A DNA stretch of 64,000 nucleotides from Rheinheimera faecalis (GTDB taxonomy: Bacteria; Pseudomonadota; Gammaproteobacteria; Enterobacterales; Alteromonadaceae): assembly GCF_021290965.1 (NCBI RefSeq), contig NZ_JAJOYT010000009.1:100715-164714 (forward strand), in the 5' to 3' direction. Of this stretch, positions 18,098-27,548 are shown in pieces (within the stretch, counting starts at the first letter, position 1; each line of letters begins with the position of its first letter). The notes beneath the pieces were generated by a model, which was given only the letters and a program-made list of their open reading frames with translations, made no database searches and was not told where the DNA came from. The translations under genes and the position numbers were made by a program.

Positions 18098-18373
18098 TTA
18101 ACCAACTTTCAAAATGCTGATTTTCTCTTGTTCTGGATCTTGCTCTGGTTCAGCAGGTTCATCCTGATCAGGTTGATCTGCAGGGTGAATACCACAAATC
18201 ACATTGGTTCTGGCACCTAACAGCGCTTCAATAGCCTGCTGATCACCTGTACGAACAGCTGCAACTAACAGAGGATCAGTGTCTGCCATTAGCTGTGCTA
18301 ATTGCTCAGCGTCGGCATAACGCAATGCTGAATTTTGGCCCATCTTTTCCAGTAACTGAATAATAACTGACAT
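18098..18373 (-). CDS. Putative split-borosin precursor peptide (SonA-like, 91 aa)
   Basis: Residues 3-53 are predicted helical and resemble the borosin-binding leader of SonA-type precursors: LLEKMGQNSALR, then AVRTGDQQAIEALLGA (compare a LGQDA...AVMTGD pattern recalled from SonA). It is followed by a short beta-like stretch NVICGIHPA (57-65), a Pro/Asp/Glu-rich linker (66-83) and a second beta-branched segment KISILKVG at the extreme C terminus. Either hydrophobic segment could be the methylated core. GGAG lies 5 nt before the ATG. There is no signal peptide. The nearby SonM-like methyltransferase gene, on the same strand, is the main support. Assignment is by pattern and context. Confidence 0.7.
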   Translation of the reverse strand: MSVIIQLLEKMGQNSALRYADAEQLAQLMADTDPLLVAAVRTGDQQAIEALLGARTNVICGIHPADQPDQDEPAEPEQDPEQEKISILKVG

Positions 18374-18513
18374 AAAAACTCCATAAATCTAAGCAAAACA
18401 TCCGCGGGTTGGCGCAGACAGGCTCAACAACTGAAACCACTGTAAAACGATAAAATTAAAAGCACAAGTGCAGAAGATCATTCTGGAAAAATACAACAAT
18501 AACCAAAACTCAC

Positions 18514-19032
18514 TTAAATTGGTTTGAGCCAATATCTGCCGGGTTGAGTGGGGTCTGCGCTATAACCTGCAGTAGTAAAAAGCCGGATAACGGCCTTATT
18601 ATTGGGGTTCATATCGGCCCATATCTGCACAGCGTTGAATAGTTGCTGCAACCCTTGTTGTAATGCCAGCAAGGCTTCTGAGGCATACCCCTGACGCTGC
18701 CAGCCGGGCAATAACATCAATCCGACTTCGGCAGTGGCTGCATGCGCACTCCATTGGTTAACTGCACATAAACCTATGGGCTGGCCGTTTTGGCATACCG
18801 CCAGAAACAATCGTTTAAAAGGCACTTTGGCATTCAGCCGCAAAGCAATCTGAAAACTATGTTTGGCCTTCTCTACACCAAGAGGGGGGCCAATAAAAGC
18901 CATAACTTGTGGGGAGCTATATAAAGCCAGATACAGTTGCTGGTCCTCTGGCAGTAAAGGCCGGATCACTAAACGAGCCGTCTGGAACACAAAGTGATCT
19001 GCAACAGCAGCTTTAGCCCAGTCTTCTGTCAT
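18514..19032 (-). CDS. GNAT-family N-acetyltransferase
   Basis: A 172-residue RimJ/RimL-type acetyltransferase. It shows TARLVIRPLLPEDQQLYLALYSS at the start, the acetyl-CoA binding loop GWQRQGYASEALLALQQG at about 115-132, and the family C terminus with NPNNKAVIRLFTTAGY. Its ATG overlaps the methyltransferase stop in an ATGA, so translation is coupled. It precedes the 91-residue precursor by 140 bp. In this setting it may acetylate the methylated peptide, or it may confer self-protection. Both are inference; it could also be an unrelated acetyltransferase carried in the operon. Confidence 0.85.
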   Translation of the reverse strand: MTEDWAKAAVADHFVFQTARLVIRPLLPEDQQLYLALYSSPQVMAFIGPPLGVEKAKHSFQIALRLNAKVPFKRLFLAVCQNGQPIGLCAVNQWSAHAATAEVGLMLLPGWQRQGYASEALLALQQGLQQLFNAVQIWADMNPNNKAVIRLFTTAGYSADPTQPGRYWLKPI

Positions 19033-19823
19033 AGCTGACCTTCTTGCGCCACCACAGCTTTTAACTTATCCAGAATGGCCTGATTGGCTTTAGCTACAGT
19101 GGCCGGAGGTATCACTAAAGTGGTTTTTAAATCCATTTGTGTTTTAGGTAAATCAGACAAAGCCAAACGTTCAATACGGGGTTGCTGAATAGGTAAAGTG
19201 ACGGCTTCGTATAAAATCACCTGATGATCCAGCGGATACCATTGGCTTAGCAGCTCGACTAAGACTTCACGATACGCACTGCCTGTGGTGAGTTTAGCCA
19301 ATGATTTATCGCCTGCTACTCCTATCTGCCATAAAATTAAATAAGCTGCAGTGTCTATAGTGCGCTGGTAAAACATCAGGTTACTGGCTTCATAATGCTG
19401 GCAACCATAAGTACCGGGGTCTAAACCCAAATCGGCATATAAACAGTCTTCGGCAGAAATACCTGGTTCCATATGGGCCTGATAACCTTCAGCTACAGCT
19501 TCTTTAATGGCCTGGTGCGGCACCCAGGCAAAAACTCCCGGATGGCCATAAAAAGCCCCACAGACTTTTTTGCCTGCATGCACTTCAGCCAGCATAGCCG
19601 CCACCATCTGTTTATAGGTGATCATACGAGACTGGCCTTCAGAGTAATAAGGCTGCAGGCTGCGCACATCGGCATTCATGCCCTGGATCCACAGCTCAGT
19701 AGTACCGTCAGCCACCAATACAAAAACTACATCGGCTTGTTCTATATAACTGCGGGATAAAGGACTGATATGAGAACCCAAAGTCATACCTGTGCCTACA
19801 CAAACTAAACTGCCTTTTTGCAT
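19029..19823 (-). CDS. Borosin-type peptide backbone alpha-N-methyltransferase (SonM-like)
   Basis: A 264-residue SAM-dependent enzyme of the tetrapyrrole-methylase fold. The sequence follows the borosin group (SonM of Shewanella, OphMA domain) rather than cobalamin enzymes: GSLVCVGTGMTLGSHISPLS at the SAM-binding start, a SRMITYKQMV segment with the Arg/Tyr pair (R66, Y70), YGHPGVFAWVPHQAI at about 92-106, the MEPGISAEDCLYADLGLDPG loop, and QWYPLDHQVILYEAVTLPIQ. Y59/Y60 and Y92 are further candidate active-site tyrosines. It would methylate amide nitrogens in the backbone of a separate precursor. ATG 19823 gives the family N terminus; TTG 19835 is in frame. The GNAT gene overlaps its stop. 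Confidence 0.9.
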   Translation of the reverse strand: MQKGSLVCVGTGMTLGSHISPLSRSYIEQADVVFVLVADGTTELWIQGMNADVRSLQPYYSEGQSRMITYKQMVAAMLAEVHAGKKVCGAFYGHPGVFAWVPHQAIKEAVAEGYQAHMEPGISAEDCLYADLGLDPGTYGCQHYEASNLMFYQRTIDTAAYLILWQIGVAGDKSLAKLTTGSAYREVLVELLSQWYPLDHQVILYEAVTLPIQQPRIERLALSDLPKTQMDLKTTLVIPPATVAKANQAILDKLKAVVAQEGQL

Positions 19824-19852
19824 GAACTTCACCAACGACCAAATAGAAGCTC

Positions 19853-19858
19853 TTTATA
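19853..19858 (-). promoter_or_regulatory. Possible -10 box ahead of the methyltransferase gene
   Basis: A TATAAA hexamer on the minus strand lies about 30 nt upstream of the methyltransferase start and just inside the REP-like palindrome. No clear -35 hexamer is present at the right distance, so this is a weak candidate. It would let the cluster be transcribed apart from the acpS operon. Confidence 0.3.
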
Positions 19859-19880
19859 CCTCAAGACGCTGTGAGATGGG

Positions 19881-19906
19881 TAGGGCCGCGGGTTTATCCC
19901 CGCCCG
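19881..19906 (-). repeat. GC-rich REP-like palindrome, copy 3 (inverted)
   Basis: The reverse complement of this 26-bp segment reads CGGGCGGGGATAAACCCGCG followed by GCCCTA. It matches the units at 1232-1265 and 1303-1335. It sits in the gap between acpS and the methyltransferase gene, where it may also protect the 3' end of the acpS message. Confidence 0.65.
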
Positions 19907-19912
19907 TAAAGC

Positions 19913-20290
19913 TTAGGACTCAAGGATGACAGTAGCACAGGCGTACGCCTGCTCGTCGCTGATGGAGAGCCAGACTGAACGCACTTGCATTGAATCAGCT
20001 AATGCTTTAGCCGGACCTGTGAGCTCAAGTTGAGGACGACCTGAAGGGTCATTACTGACAATAAAATGTTGAAAGGATATTCCACGGCCTATGCCTGTGC
20101 CAAGGGCTTTGGCTGCCGCTTCTTTGGCGGCAAAACGTTTGGCGAAATAACGGGCTGGCTGACCATGAGCAGCTAAAATTTGCTGCTCCGATGCTGTCAG
20201 CACCCGCTGTACTAAACGGGGTGAGCGCGTCAGGCTTTGCTCTATACGCGCTATTTCAATAATGTCGGTGCCTAAACCAACAATGGCCAT
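19913..20290 (-). CDS. acpS: Holo-[acyl-carrier-protein] synthase
   Basis: A 125-residue group I phosphopantetheinyl transferase that activates acyl carrier protein with the 4'-phosphopantetheine of CoA. The motifs are GLGTDIIEIARIE at the N terminus (metal-binding Asp), RFAAKEAAAKALGTGI in the middle (catalytic Lys/Glu) and LSISDEQAYACATVIL at the end. It is the last gene of the rpoE-lep-rnc-era-recO-pdxJ run, and its start overlaps the stop of pdxJ. Confidence 0.95.
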   Translation of the reverse strand: MAIVGLGTDIIEIARIEQSLTRSPRLVQRVLTASEQQILAAHGQPARYFAKRFAAKEAAAKALGTGIGRGISFQHFIVSNDPSGRPQLELTGPAKALADSMQVRSVWLSISDEQAYACATVILES

Positions 20291-21021
20291 TAACGGCGCG
20301 CCTCAACCATCAGGCGTTTCATTTCGGCTACTGCAGGGCCTAAACCAGAGAAAATGGCGCGCGCCACAATAGCGTGGCCAATATTCAGCTCGTACATTTG
20401 AGGAATGGCTGCTATCGGCTGCACATTATGGTAATGCAGACCATGACCGGCGTTGACCGTTAAACCTAAAGAAGCGGCATAAGCAGCAGCTTCAGTGATC
20501 CGCTCAAGTTCTGCCTTTTGCTTTTTTGGATCCGTAGCTTCAGCGTACTGACCTGTATGAATTTCAATATAAGGTGCACCGGCTTTAGCGGCGGCAGCTA
20601 TTTGTTTTTCATCAGCGTCGATAAACAATGAGACTAAAATATTGTCTTTTTGCAAGCGAGCCACAGCATCCTGAATTTTGTCAAACTGGCCTGCTACTTC
20701 TAAGCCACCTTCTGTGGTTAGTTCCTGGCGTTTCTCCGGCACTAAACAGCAGAACTCCGGCTTCAGCTGTGCGGCAATACCTAACATTTCTTCAGTCACA
20801 GCCATTTCAAAATTTAAGCGGGTGGCTATGGTTTGACGCAATACAAATAAATCGCGGTCCTGGATATGGCGGCGGTCTTCACGTAAATGCACAGTAATGC
20901 CATCAGCGCCAAATTGCTCAGCCAATAAGGCGGCATGCACAGGTTCAGGGTAATAAGTGCCACGGGCCTGACGTAAAGTGGCGACGTGATCGATATTGAT
21001 ACCTAAATAAATGGCGCTCAT
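20290..21021 (-). CDS. pdxJ: Pyridoxine 5'-phosphate synthase
   Basis: A 243-residue TIM-barrel enzyme that joins 3-amino-2-oxopropyl phosphate and 1-deoxyxylulose 5-phosphate in the last step of the DXP-dependent vitamin B6 pathway. Signatures are [15 protein letters not shown] at the start, [35 protein letters not shown], and [12 protein letters not shown] near the C terminus. It starts 2 nt after recO ends and overlaps acpS, a standard gammaproteobacterial arrangement. Confidence 0.96.
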   Translation of the reverse strand: MSAIYLGINIDHVATLRQARGTYYPEPVHAALLAEQFGADGITVHLREDRRHIQDRDLFVLRQTIATRLNFEMAVTEEMLGIAAQLKPEFCCLVPEKRQELTTEGGLEVAGQFDKIQDAVARLQKDNILVSLFIDADEKQIAAAAKAGAPYIEIHTGQYAEATDPKKQKAELERITEAAAYAASLGLTVNAGHGLHYHNVQPIAAIPQMYELNIGHAIVARAIFSGLGPAVAEMKRLMVEARR

Positions 21022-21023
21022 AG

Positions 21024-21704
21024 CTAGTTCCTGACAGGTTGAAATAATGCTCTGCTACTTAAAGGTTTGCTGCCAAGCAAGGGCGCTAATAATAAGCGGC
21101 TTAATTGCTTGGCTGTTTTTAATACATCGTCTTGCTGCCATTGCTGCTGGCCTATGGCTTTGAGTACTTCGCCTTTCCAGCCTTTGCCTGCAATTTGCCA
21201 GCCTTGCTCCGGCCACCACTGATACAAAGCGCCGTCCTGCAAAGCTTCACCTTCTGAATCGTAGTCCCAGTCTACAGGCTGGCCTAACTCGGTCAGCAGG
21301 GAAAATTCAAACTGACGTAAACAAGGCTCAAGATCTTCAGTGAGCAGTTGCTGCAAACTTTGCTGATACAACTCAAATAACGCATCAGAGCCAACGTTTT
21401 CCGGCCATAACCGGCAAATCAGCTCGTTTAAATACATGGCACCAAACAGCTTTTCGCCTTGTAACAAAAAGGCAGGGCCTGCTTCTTCCGCTTTACTGAC
21501 AGTCTTTAATTCAGATCGGCCCAACAGCTCCAGTTGTAATAACTGGAATGGCTGTAGCGACAAACGTTGTTGTTTTTTACTACTGGATTTGCGGATCACA
21601 GCGCTGACCCGGCCCAGTTCAGGCACCAGCAGTTGTAATAGCAACTGCTGTTCCTTAAAAGCGCGGCTGTGCAGAATAAAAGCTGGCCAGCTGCGATTAT
21701 CCAT
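21024..21704 (-). CDS. recO: DNA repair protein RecO
   Basis: A 226-residue recombination mediator of the RecFOR pathway, which helps load RecA onto gapped DNA. The N-terminal OB-fold is visible ([34 protein letters not shown] is the region; key words LHSRAFKE and GRVSAV). It is followed by the helical C-terminal domain ([33 protein letters not shown]). It sits between era and pdxJ as in E. coli. No zinc-finger cysteines are seen, as usual for this lineage. Confidence 0.93.
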   Translation of the reverse strand: MDNRSWPAFILHSRAFKEQQLLLQLLVPELGRVSAVIRKSSSKKQQRLSLQPFQLLQLELLGRSELKTVSKAEEAGPAFLLQGEKLFGAMYLNELICRLWPENVGSDALFELYQQSLQQLLTEDLEPCLRQFEFSLLTELGQPVDWDYDSEGEALQDGALYQWWPEQGWQIAGKGWKGEVLKAIGQQQWQQDDVLKTAKQLSRLLLAPLLGSKPLSSRALFQPVRN

Positions 21705-21705
21705 T

Positions 21706-22602
21706 TTAGTCTTCGCCGTAACCTAAGCTGCGCAAAGCACGCTCGTCGTCAGCCCAACCTGATTTCACTTTGACCCATACCTGCAAAAACACCGGCTGTT
21801 CAAATAAGGTTTCCATATCTTTACGGGCTTCAGTGGCGATGGTTTTAATACGTTCGCCTTTTTTACCTATCACCATCTGCTTTTGTGTGTCGCGTTCGAC
21901 CAATACTAAAGCGGCGATATGGTAGTGCTTTTCTTCCCACTTAAAGCGTTCAATTTCAACCGTCACTGCATAAGGCAATTCGTCACCAAGGAAACGCATC
22001 AGCTTTTCCCGGACTATTTCCGACGCCATAAAGCGGCTGCTGCGGTCAGTGACATATTCTTCAGGGAAGAAGAATTCACAAGGGGGTAATTGCTTCTGCA
22101 CCAGTTCACGTAAAGACTGCACGTTGGTGCCTTTTTCCGCAGACAAAGGGATGATCTGCTGGAAATCCAGCTGGCTGCTCAGCCACTGTAAATGCGGTAA
22201 CAACTCTTCTTTGTCTTTGTATAAGTCGACTTTATTCACCACCAGCAGCACTGGTTTTTTTGCCGCGATCAAACGGTTTAATACCATTTGATCATCGTCC
22301 GTCCAGCGGGTACCTTCAACCACAAAAATAATCAGTTCCACATCCAGTATCGTACTGGCTGCAGCTTTGTTCATCAGGCGGTTAATGGCGCGCTTTTCTT
22401 CGATATGCAAACCTGGTGTATCGACATACACAGTCTGGTAATTATCTTGCGTGTCTATGCCGACAATACGGTGGCGGGTGGTCTGGGGTTTACGCGAAGT
22501 AATACTGACCTTCTGACCAACCAGCTGGTTTAATAAAGTGGATTTACCCACGTTCGGACGGCCAACTATAGCAACCAGTCCGGCAAAAGTTTCAGAGGTC
22601 AT
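21706..22602 (-). CDS. era: GTPase Era
   Basis: A 298-residue essential GTPase that binds the 3' end of 16S rRNA and helps assemble the 30S subunit. G1 is [17 protein letters not shown]3 DTPGLH, G4 NKVDL and G5 SAEKG, followed by a C-terminal KH domain with [20 protein letters not shown]. Its start overlaps the end of rnc by 11 bp, which points to translational coupling. It is in the usual rnc-era-recO order. Confidence 0.97.
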   Translation of the reverse strand: MTSETFAGLVAIVGRPNVGKSTLLNQLVGQKVSITSRKPQTTRHRIVGIDTQDNYQTVYVDTPGLHIEEKRAINRLMNKAAASTILDVELIIFVVEGTRWTDDDQMVLNRLIAAKKPVLLVVNKVDLYKDKEELLPHLQWLSSQLDFQQIIPLSAEKGTNVQSLRELVQKQLPPCEFFFPEEYVTDRSSRFMASEIVREKLMRFLGDELPYAVTVEIERFKWEEKHYHIAALVLVERDTQKQMVIGKKGERIKTIATEARKDMETLFEQPVFLQVWVKVKSGWADDERALRSLGYGED

Positions 22603-23266
22603 TTTTAACTTGTTCCAACAAAATCCGTGCTGAATCCTGTTCAGCTTTACGTCTGGAATTACCAGACGCGATTACAGGGGCTCTGCCCTGCACAGTACAA
22701 CGCACAGTAAACACCTGATCGTGGTCGTCGCCTTGAGTATCGATCACTTCATACAAAGGCAAAGGTAAACGACGGCCCTGCAGGTATTCCTGCAGCTGGG
22801 TTTTACTGTCTTTTTGTACACCAGGCTGGATACCGGTTAGACGGCTGCCATACCAGCTTAAGATCCGCTCTTTGCAGGCTTCAATACCAGCATCTAAGAA
22901 GATAGCACCTAAAATGGCTTCAACAGCATCGGCCTGAATAGATTCACGGCGCAGGCCACCACTTTTCATTTCACCAGGGCCAAGCCGCAAAAATTCAGCC
23001 AGCTCCAGCTCTTTGGCTATTTCAGCCAAGGTGACGCCCTTCACCAAAGAAGAACGCATGCGGGTTAAATCGCCTTCGCGGGCTTTAGGAAAATGTAGAT
23101 ACAGAGCTTCAGCAATCACCACACTTAACAGGGCGTCGCCTAAAAACTCCAGCCGCTCATTATGTTCACCTTTGCAACTGCGGTGAGTCAGGGCTTGTTC
23201 GAGTAGCGCGACCTGCTGAAACTGGTAACCCAGCTTTTTCATCAGGCCGCTGACAGGTTTTTGCAT
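22592..23266 (-). CDS. rnc: Ribonuclease III
   Basis: A 224-residue double-strand-specific endoribonuclease that processes rRNA precursors and regulatory duplexes. The catalytic signature is [20 protein letters not shown], with a second acidic site in [16 protein letters not shown]. The C-terminal dsRNA-binding domain is [20 protein letters not shown] ... [17 protein letters not shown]. Its start overlaps the stop of lepB and its end overlaps era. Confidence 0.96.
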   Translation of the reverse strand: MQKPVSGLMKKLGYQFQQVALLEQALTHRSCKGEHNERLEFLGDALLSVVIAEALYLHFPKAREGDLTRMRSSLVKGVTLAEIAKELELAEFLRLGPGEMKSGGLRRESIQADAVEAILGAIFLDAGIEACKERILSWYGSRLTGIQPGVQKDSKTQLQEYLQGRRLPLPLYEVIDTQGDDHDQVFTVRCTVQGRAPVIASGNSRRKAEQDSARILLEQVKNDL

Positions 23267-24189
23267 TAATTAATTTTGCCTAAACGTTCAAAACGAACTC
23301 CGACCGGCACCCATGCAGGCAACCAGTTGTCCGGATCGTCACTAAATTCAAAACTCATCCAGATAAATACCGCTTTACCGACCAGATTTTCCTCAGGCAC
23401 AAAACCCCAGAAACGGCTGTCACGGCTATTGTCGCGGTTATCGCCTAAAGCAAAATAATGGCCTTCAGGCACAATAAATTCTTCAATGGCGGTACCTGGT
23501 TGCTTGTAATACTGCATCAATTGCTCAGATTTAAACGGATGCTGCAGTATGTCGTGTTTATGCTCGCCAAATTGCTCTGAATAGCGTTTGGTTGGCAATT
23601 CGCCATCCATAAACTCGCCTTCTGCCTGCAAGGTCAAAGGCACAGCCTCTAAACCAGGACAAGTGCTTTTATCTGCGGCAGTACAAGCAGGCTGAATAAA
23701 CAACTGCTTGTTTTTGTAGATAATACGGTCACCTGGCAAACCCACAGTACGCTTGATAAAGTCTATTGTTGGCTGCTCCGGATATTTAAATACAATCACG
23801 TCACCACGTTCTGGCCGGCCAGTCGTGATCAGGGGTTTACGCCACACCGGATCTTTGACGTCGTACGAAAACTTCTCCACCAGAATAAAATCACCAACCA
23901 ATAAGGTTGGCATCATAGAGCCTGATGGGATCTGGAACGGCTCGTATAAAAACGAACGGATAATGGTGATCGCCAGAATCAACGGGAAAATCTCTTTGGC
24001 CGTTTCTGCCAGATAAGAGGGTTTTTCCAGTTGCTCAACAGCATGTAACGGCAGGCCACCGGCTGCGGCAGCCTGAGCAGTCGCAACTTTAACTTTACGT
24101 TTTGGTGCAAAAACCAGTATGTCGATCAGCCAGATTAAACCACTGGCCAAGGTCAATACTACGAGGAAAATTGCAAAATAACCTGCCAT
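23266..24189 (-). CDS. lepB: Signal peptidase I
   Basis: A 307-residue inner-membrane serine protease that removes signal peptides from Sec and Tat substrates. Two N-terminal membrane helices lie at about residues 3-25 and 65-85. Catalytic Ser is in [15 protein letters not shown] and the general-base Lys in [12 protein letters not shown]. Family box [18 protein letters not shown], lies toward the C terminus. It lies 14 bp downstream of lepA. Confidence 0.95.
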   Translation of the reverse strand: MAGYFAIFLVVLTLASGLIWLIDILVFAPKRKVKVATAQAAAAGGLPLHAVEQLEKPSYLAETAKEIFPLILAITIIRSFLYEPFQIPSGSMMPTLLVGDFILVEKFSYDVKDPVWRKPLITTGRPERGDVIVFKYPEQPTIDFIKRTVGLPGDRIIYKNKQLFIQPACTAADKSTCPGLEAVPLTLQAEGEFMDGELPTKRYSEQFGEHKHDILQHPFKSEQLMQYYKQPGTAIEEFIVPEGHYFALGDNRDNSRDSRFWGFVPEENLVGKAVFIWMSFEFSDDPDNWLPAWVPVGVRFERLGKIN

Positions 24190-24203
24190 AACTACCCTTG
24201 TTG

Positions 24204-26003
24204 TTATTTACCGACTTTAAGAATGGCAAGGAAGGCTTCTTGTGGAACTTCCACATTACCTACCTGCTTCATACGTTTTTTACCGTCTTTCTGCTTCTGC
24301 AACAGCTTTTTCTTACGGCTGATGTCGCCGCCATAACATTTGGCTAATACGTTTTTACGTAATTGCTTGACCGTAGTACGGGCAATGACGTGTGCGCCAA
24401 TAGCTGCCTGAATGGCAATATCAAACATCTGACGAGGGATCAGCTCTTTCAGTTTCTCAGCCAACTCACGGCCACGGCCTTGTGCAAAGTCTTTGTGGCT
24501 GATAATAGCTAAAGCGTCTACCCGCTCACCGTTGATCAGAATATCAACCCGTGACATGTCTGAGGTCTGGAAACGTTTAAAAGCATAATCCAGCGACGCA
24601 TAACCGCGGCTGGTCGACTTTAAGCGGTCGAAGAAATCCATTACGACTTCTGCCATTGGCAGTTCATACACCACCGCAACCTGACGGCCGTGGTAAGTCA
24701 TGTTCATCTGTACACCACGTTTCTCAATACAGAGGTTAATGACGTTACCTAAGTATTCCTGCGGGACCAGAATATGAGCTTCAACTATTGGCTCACGAAT
24801 TTCATCAATATTGCCCACTGGTGGTAATGCACTTGGGTTATCGACCATCACAGTCTCACCGTTTTTGGTGATGACTTCGTACACTACGGTAGGCGCTGTG
24901 GTGATTAAATCCAGATCGTATTCACGCTCTAAACGTTCCTGAATGATTTCCATATGTAACATACCAAGGAAACCAATACGGAAACCAAAACCTAAAGCGC
25001 CTGAACTTTCTGGTTCATAAAATAATGAAGAGTCGTTTAAGCTGAGTTTTTCCAATGCATCGCGGAAATCTTCGTAATCGTCTGAAGATACAGGGAATAC
25101 ACCGGCATAAACCTGAGGTTTAATACGTTTAAAGCCTGGTAATGGCTCAGTGGCTGAGTTTTTAGATAAAGTTAAAGTATCGCCCACCGGCGCGCCTTTA
25201 ATTTCTTTAATACCACAGATCACAAAACCTACTTCACCTGTACTTAAAATACCTGTGTTGTTGGCTTTAGGGGTAAACACACCTACTTTGTCGACTTCGT
25301 ACACCATGCCAGTCGACATCACTTTGATTTTGTCTTTCAGCTGGATTTTGCCGTGTTTTACACGAACCAGTGACACTACGCCCTGGTACGGGTCAAACCA
25401 GGAATCGATAATCAAAGCCTGAGTAGGGCCATCCACATCACCTTCAGGGCAAGGAATATTGGCGACTATAGTCTCCAGTACATCTTCAATACCTAAACCG
25501 GTTTTGGCAGAACACTGCACAGCACCTATGGCTTCGATACCGATAATGTCTTCAATTTCTTCGGCAACGCGGTCCGGGTCGGCTTGTGGTAAGTCGATTT
25601 TGTTCAGAATTGGCAAAACTTCGAGGTTCATTTCCAGCGCTGTATAGCAGTTAGCTACGGTCTGAGCTTCTACGCCCTGACCAGCGTCAACCACCAATAA
25701 AGCACCTTCACAAGCCGCTAAAGAACGGCTGACTTCATAAGTAAAGTCAACGTGGCCTGGCGTATCGATAAAGTTAAGCTGGTAAGTTTCGCCATCTTTG
25801 GCTTTGTAATGCAAGGTCACGCTTTGCGCTTTAATGGTGATGCCACGCTCACGTTCCAGATCCATCGAATCTAAAACCTGCGCCTGCATTTCACGATCGG
25901 TTAAACCACCACAAAATTGGATCAGACGATCAGACAGCGTAGATTTGCCGTGGTCGATGTGGGCTATGACTGAAAAGTTACGAATATGAGTAATTTTTGG
26001 CAT
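24204..26003 (-). CDS. lepA: Elongation factor 4 (LepA)
   Basis: A 599-residue translational GTPase that acts on stalled or mis-translocated ribosomes. G1 is [15 protein letters not shown]3 DTPGHVDF, G4 NKIDLP and G5 SAKTG, followed by EF-G-like domains II, III and V and the LepA-specific C-terminal domain ([31 protein letters not shown]). Length is standard. It is 160 bp downstream of rseC, so it may have its own promoter within the run. Confidence 0.97.
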   Translation of the reverse strand: MPKITHIRNFSVIAHIDHGKSTLSDRLIQFCGGLTDREMQAQVLDSMDLERERGITIKAQSVTLHYKAKDGETYQLNFIDTPGHVDFTYEVSRSLAACEGALLVVDAGQGVEAQTVANCYTALEMNLEVLPILNKIDLPQADPDRVAEEIEDIIGIEAIGAVQCSAKTGLGIEDVLETIVANIPCPEGDVDGPTQALIIDSWFDPYQGVVSLVRVKHGKIQLKDKIKVMSTGMVYEVDKVGVFTPKANNTGILSTGEVGFVICGIKEIKGAPVGDTLTLSKNSATEPLPGFKRIKPQVYAGVFPVSSDDYEDFRDALEKLSLNDSSLFYEPESSGALGFGFRIGFLGMLHMEIIQERLEREYDLDLITTAPTVVYEVITKNGETVMVDNPSALPPVGNIDEIREPIVEAHILVPQEYLGNVINLCIEKRGVQMNMTYHGRQVAVVYELPMAEVVMDFFDRLKSTSRGYASLDYAFKRFQTSDMSRVDILINGERVDALAIISHKDFAQGRGRELAEKLKELIPRQMFDIAIQAAIGAHVIARTTVKQLRKNVLAKCYGGDISRKKKLLQKQKDGKKRMKQVGNVEVPQEAFLAILKVGK

Positions 26004-26163
26004 TTTTTCCGCTAAAGCTGCTATCAGGTGGCCCCACTCTGACCCTTATGGTCACAAACCGGGCGAACACCAAAGTTGATTCAGATAAATTTGCCGCGAA
26101 TTGTACTCGATCTCTGCATTGGTTGCTATGTGTTCAGATGTTACGGCGGATTTCAGCGGAGTA

Positions 26164-26622
26164 TTAATCTGTAATACGGATATGTTGTACGGCCAGTTCT
26201 GGTAATACAGCGAGGATTTCGATTTGTTCTTGTTGAGCAGCCGGGCCACTGAAAAAACGGGCGACACCAAAACCAGCCATTAATGCAGTTAAAGACCCCA
26301 GCACTATGGCCGTTTCGGCCAGTTGTAACCGGCTGAGCAAAGCAGCCACAGCAATCAGACAAAACAGCGGCAGCAAATACAATAAAGCCGCAGCAGACAA
26401 CAGATGCTGCTCGCTCACGGCAATTTTGACTTTTTGTCCTTCCAATAACTGCAAAGGGCTTTTGACAAAAAACAGATTTTCACGCGGAGTTAAGGCTTTA
26501 GCTACCACACCAGTGCCACAGTCGTTATTCGCCTGACAGGCATTACAACTGCTGACACTTTGAGTTTTTAACCAGACACCATCGGCCTGGCTTTTCATCA
26601 CTGTGGCGATTTCTTCCAGCAT
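26164..26622 (-). CDS. rseC: SoxR-reducing/sigma-E regulatory protein RseC
   Basis: A 152-residue inner-membrane protein of the RseC/MucC family. The N-terminal cytoplasmic part carries the conserved cysteine cluster SCNACQANNDCGTGVVAKAL, and two membrane helices follow at about 70-92 and 98-118. In E. coli RseC takes part in sigma-E control and in SoxR reduction. Here it follows rseB without a gap. The tail (AVLPELAVQHIRITD) is short, as expected. Confidence 0.9.
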   Translation of the reverse strand: MLEEIATVMKSQADGVWLKTQSVSSCNACQANNDCGTGVVAKALTPRENLFFVKSPLQLLEGQKVKIAVSEQHLLSAAALLYLLPLFCLIAVAALLSRLQLAETAIVLGSLTALMAGFGVARFFSGPAAQQEQIEILAVLPELAVQHIRITD

Positions 26623-27546
26623 TTAACGCACCGACTCAGCAATTTGTCTGGCTTGTTCAATAGACACAGGGCCTATTACTGTCACATCAAACTGGTTTTT
26701 TGGCATCACGAAAATGGTTGTCGCGCCATCCCGGAAAGCCTGAGCGGGCAGACTGGCGCTGGGTTGCACAAACACAGACACCTGATGTAAACCATCGGAC
26801 AGCAACCATTGCTCCAGCACCTGTTGCGGAATCATAGCAGCGGTCACAGCCACTTGTTGATAACCTTCTGGTAACCAGGACAGTTCCAGCGGGCTTTCAG
26901 GCAAAGGTGTAGCTGGCATAACCTCAGCAACTGCAGGTAATTCTGCATTAGCCGCTACATTCAAGGTTTCAGGTAATTCAGAATGCGGCAAAATATGAGT
27001 GACGACCCAACGTTCTAACACCTCATTTTGCACCGTTAAGGTATCAATTTTAAGCGGAAAACCTGTTTGGCTGTCCAGCCATAACCAATAGCCTGGTCTG
27101 CCATTTTGTAGGGGTGTTAAACGCAACAATTGAGCAGAGCGACCTGATAGTTGTGTCGCACCACCTGGCACTGCGTCGTACAGAGTTTTAATAGACTCTA
27201 TATCCCGATATAACAAAGCAGGTAACTCTTTGATCGTACTGCTGTTAGTCGCCAACGGTGTTTTTTCAGGTGCGATGTAATACACCATATGATCACGACG
27301 CAGAATTTCAACACCACTTTGTTCAAGTGGCATCAGCTGTTCTATCTCGGAATCATTTTGTACGCCGTGTACCCAGCGGTAACTGTCTACCTGATTAGGT
27401 TTGATGACAACAAAGGAGGCTTCGAAGTTAAATTGGCGAACTGAGCTTTGACTACGCTCAAACCATTCCCAACCCGAGACTTCAGCGAAGCTCAGGTTGG
27501 AGTAAAACAAGATGATCAAGGCACTACTTAAGCCTTTCCAACCCAT
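26623..27546 (-). CDS. rseB: Sigma-E regulatory protein RseB
   Basis: A 307-residue periplasmic protein with an N-terminal signal peptide (LSSALIILFYSNLSFA). It has the MucB/RseB two-domain layout: an N-terminal lipoprotein-like domain with VVIKPNQVDSYRWVHG, and a C-terminal domain starting near residue 205 (ELSWLPEGYQQV). It binds the periplasmic tail of RseA and shields it from DegS until envelope stress. It is co-transcribed between rseA and rseC. Confidence 0.92.
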   Translation of the reverse strand: MGWKGLSSALIILFYSNLSFAEVSGWEWFERSQSSVRQFNFEASFVVIKPNQVDSYRWVHGVQNDSEIEQLMPLEQSGVEILRRDHMVYYIAPEKTPLATNSSTIKELPALLYRDIESIKTLYDAVPGGATQLSGRSAQLLRLTPLQNGRPGYWLWLDSQTGFPLKIDTLTVQNEVLERWVVTHILPHSELPETLNVAANAELPAVAEVMPATPLPESPLELSWLPEGYQQVAVTAAMIPQQVLEQWLLSDGLHQVSVFVQPSASLPAQAFRDGATTIFVMPKNQFDVTVIGPVSIEQARQIAESVR

Positions 27547-27548
27547 AT

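Noticed and set aside
19029..19823. Reading the methyltransferase as a cobalamin or siroheme (tetrapyrrole) methylase
   Set aside because: The fold is shared, but the YGHPGVF region, Arg/Tyr segment and YEAVTLPIQ end follow the borosin group, and no tetrapyrrole genes are adjacent.
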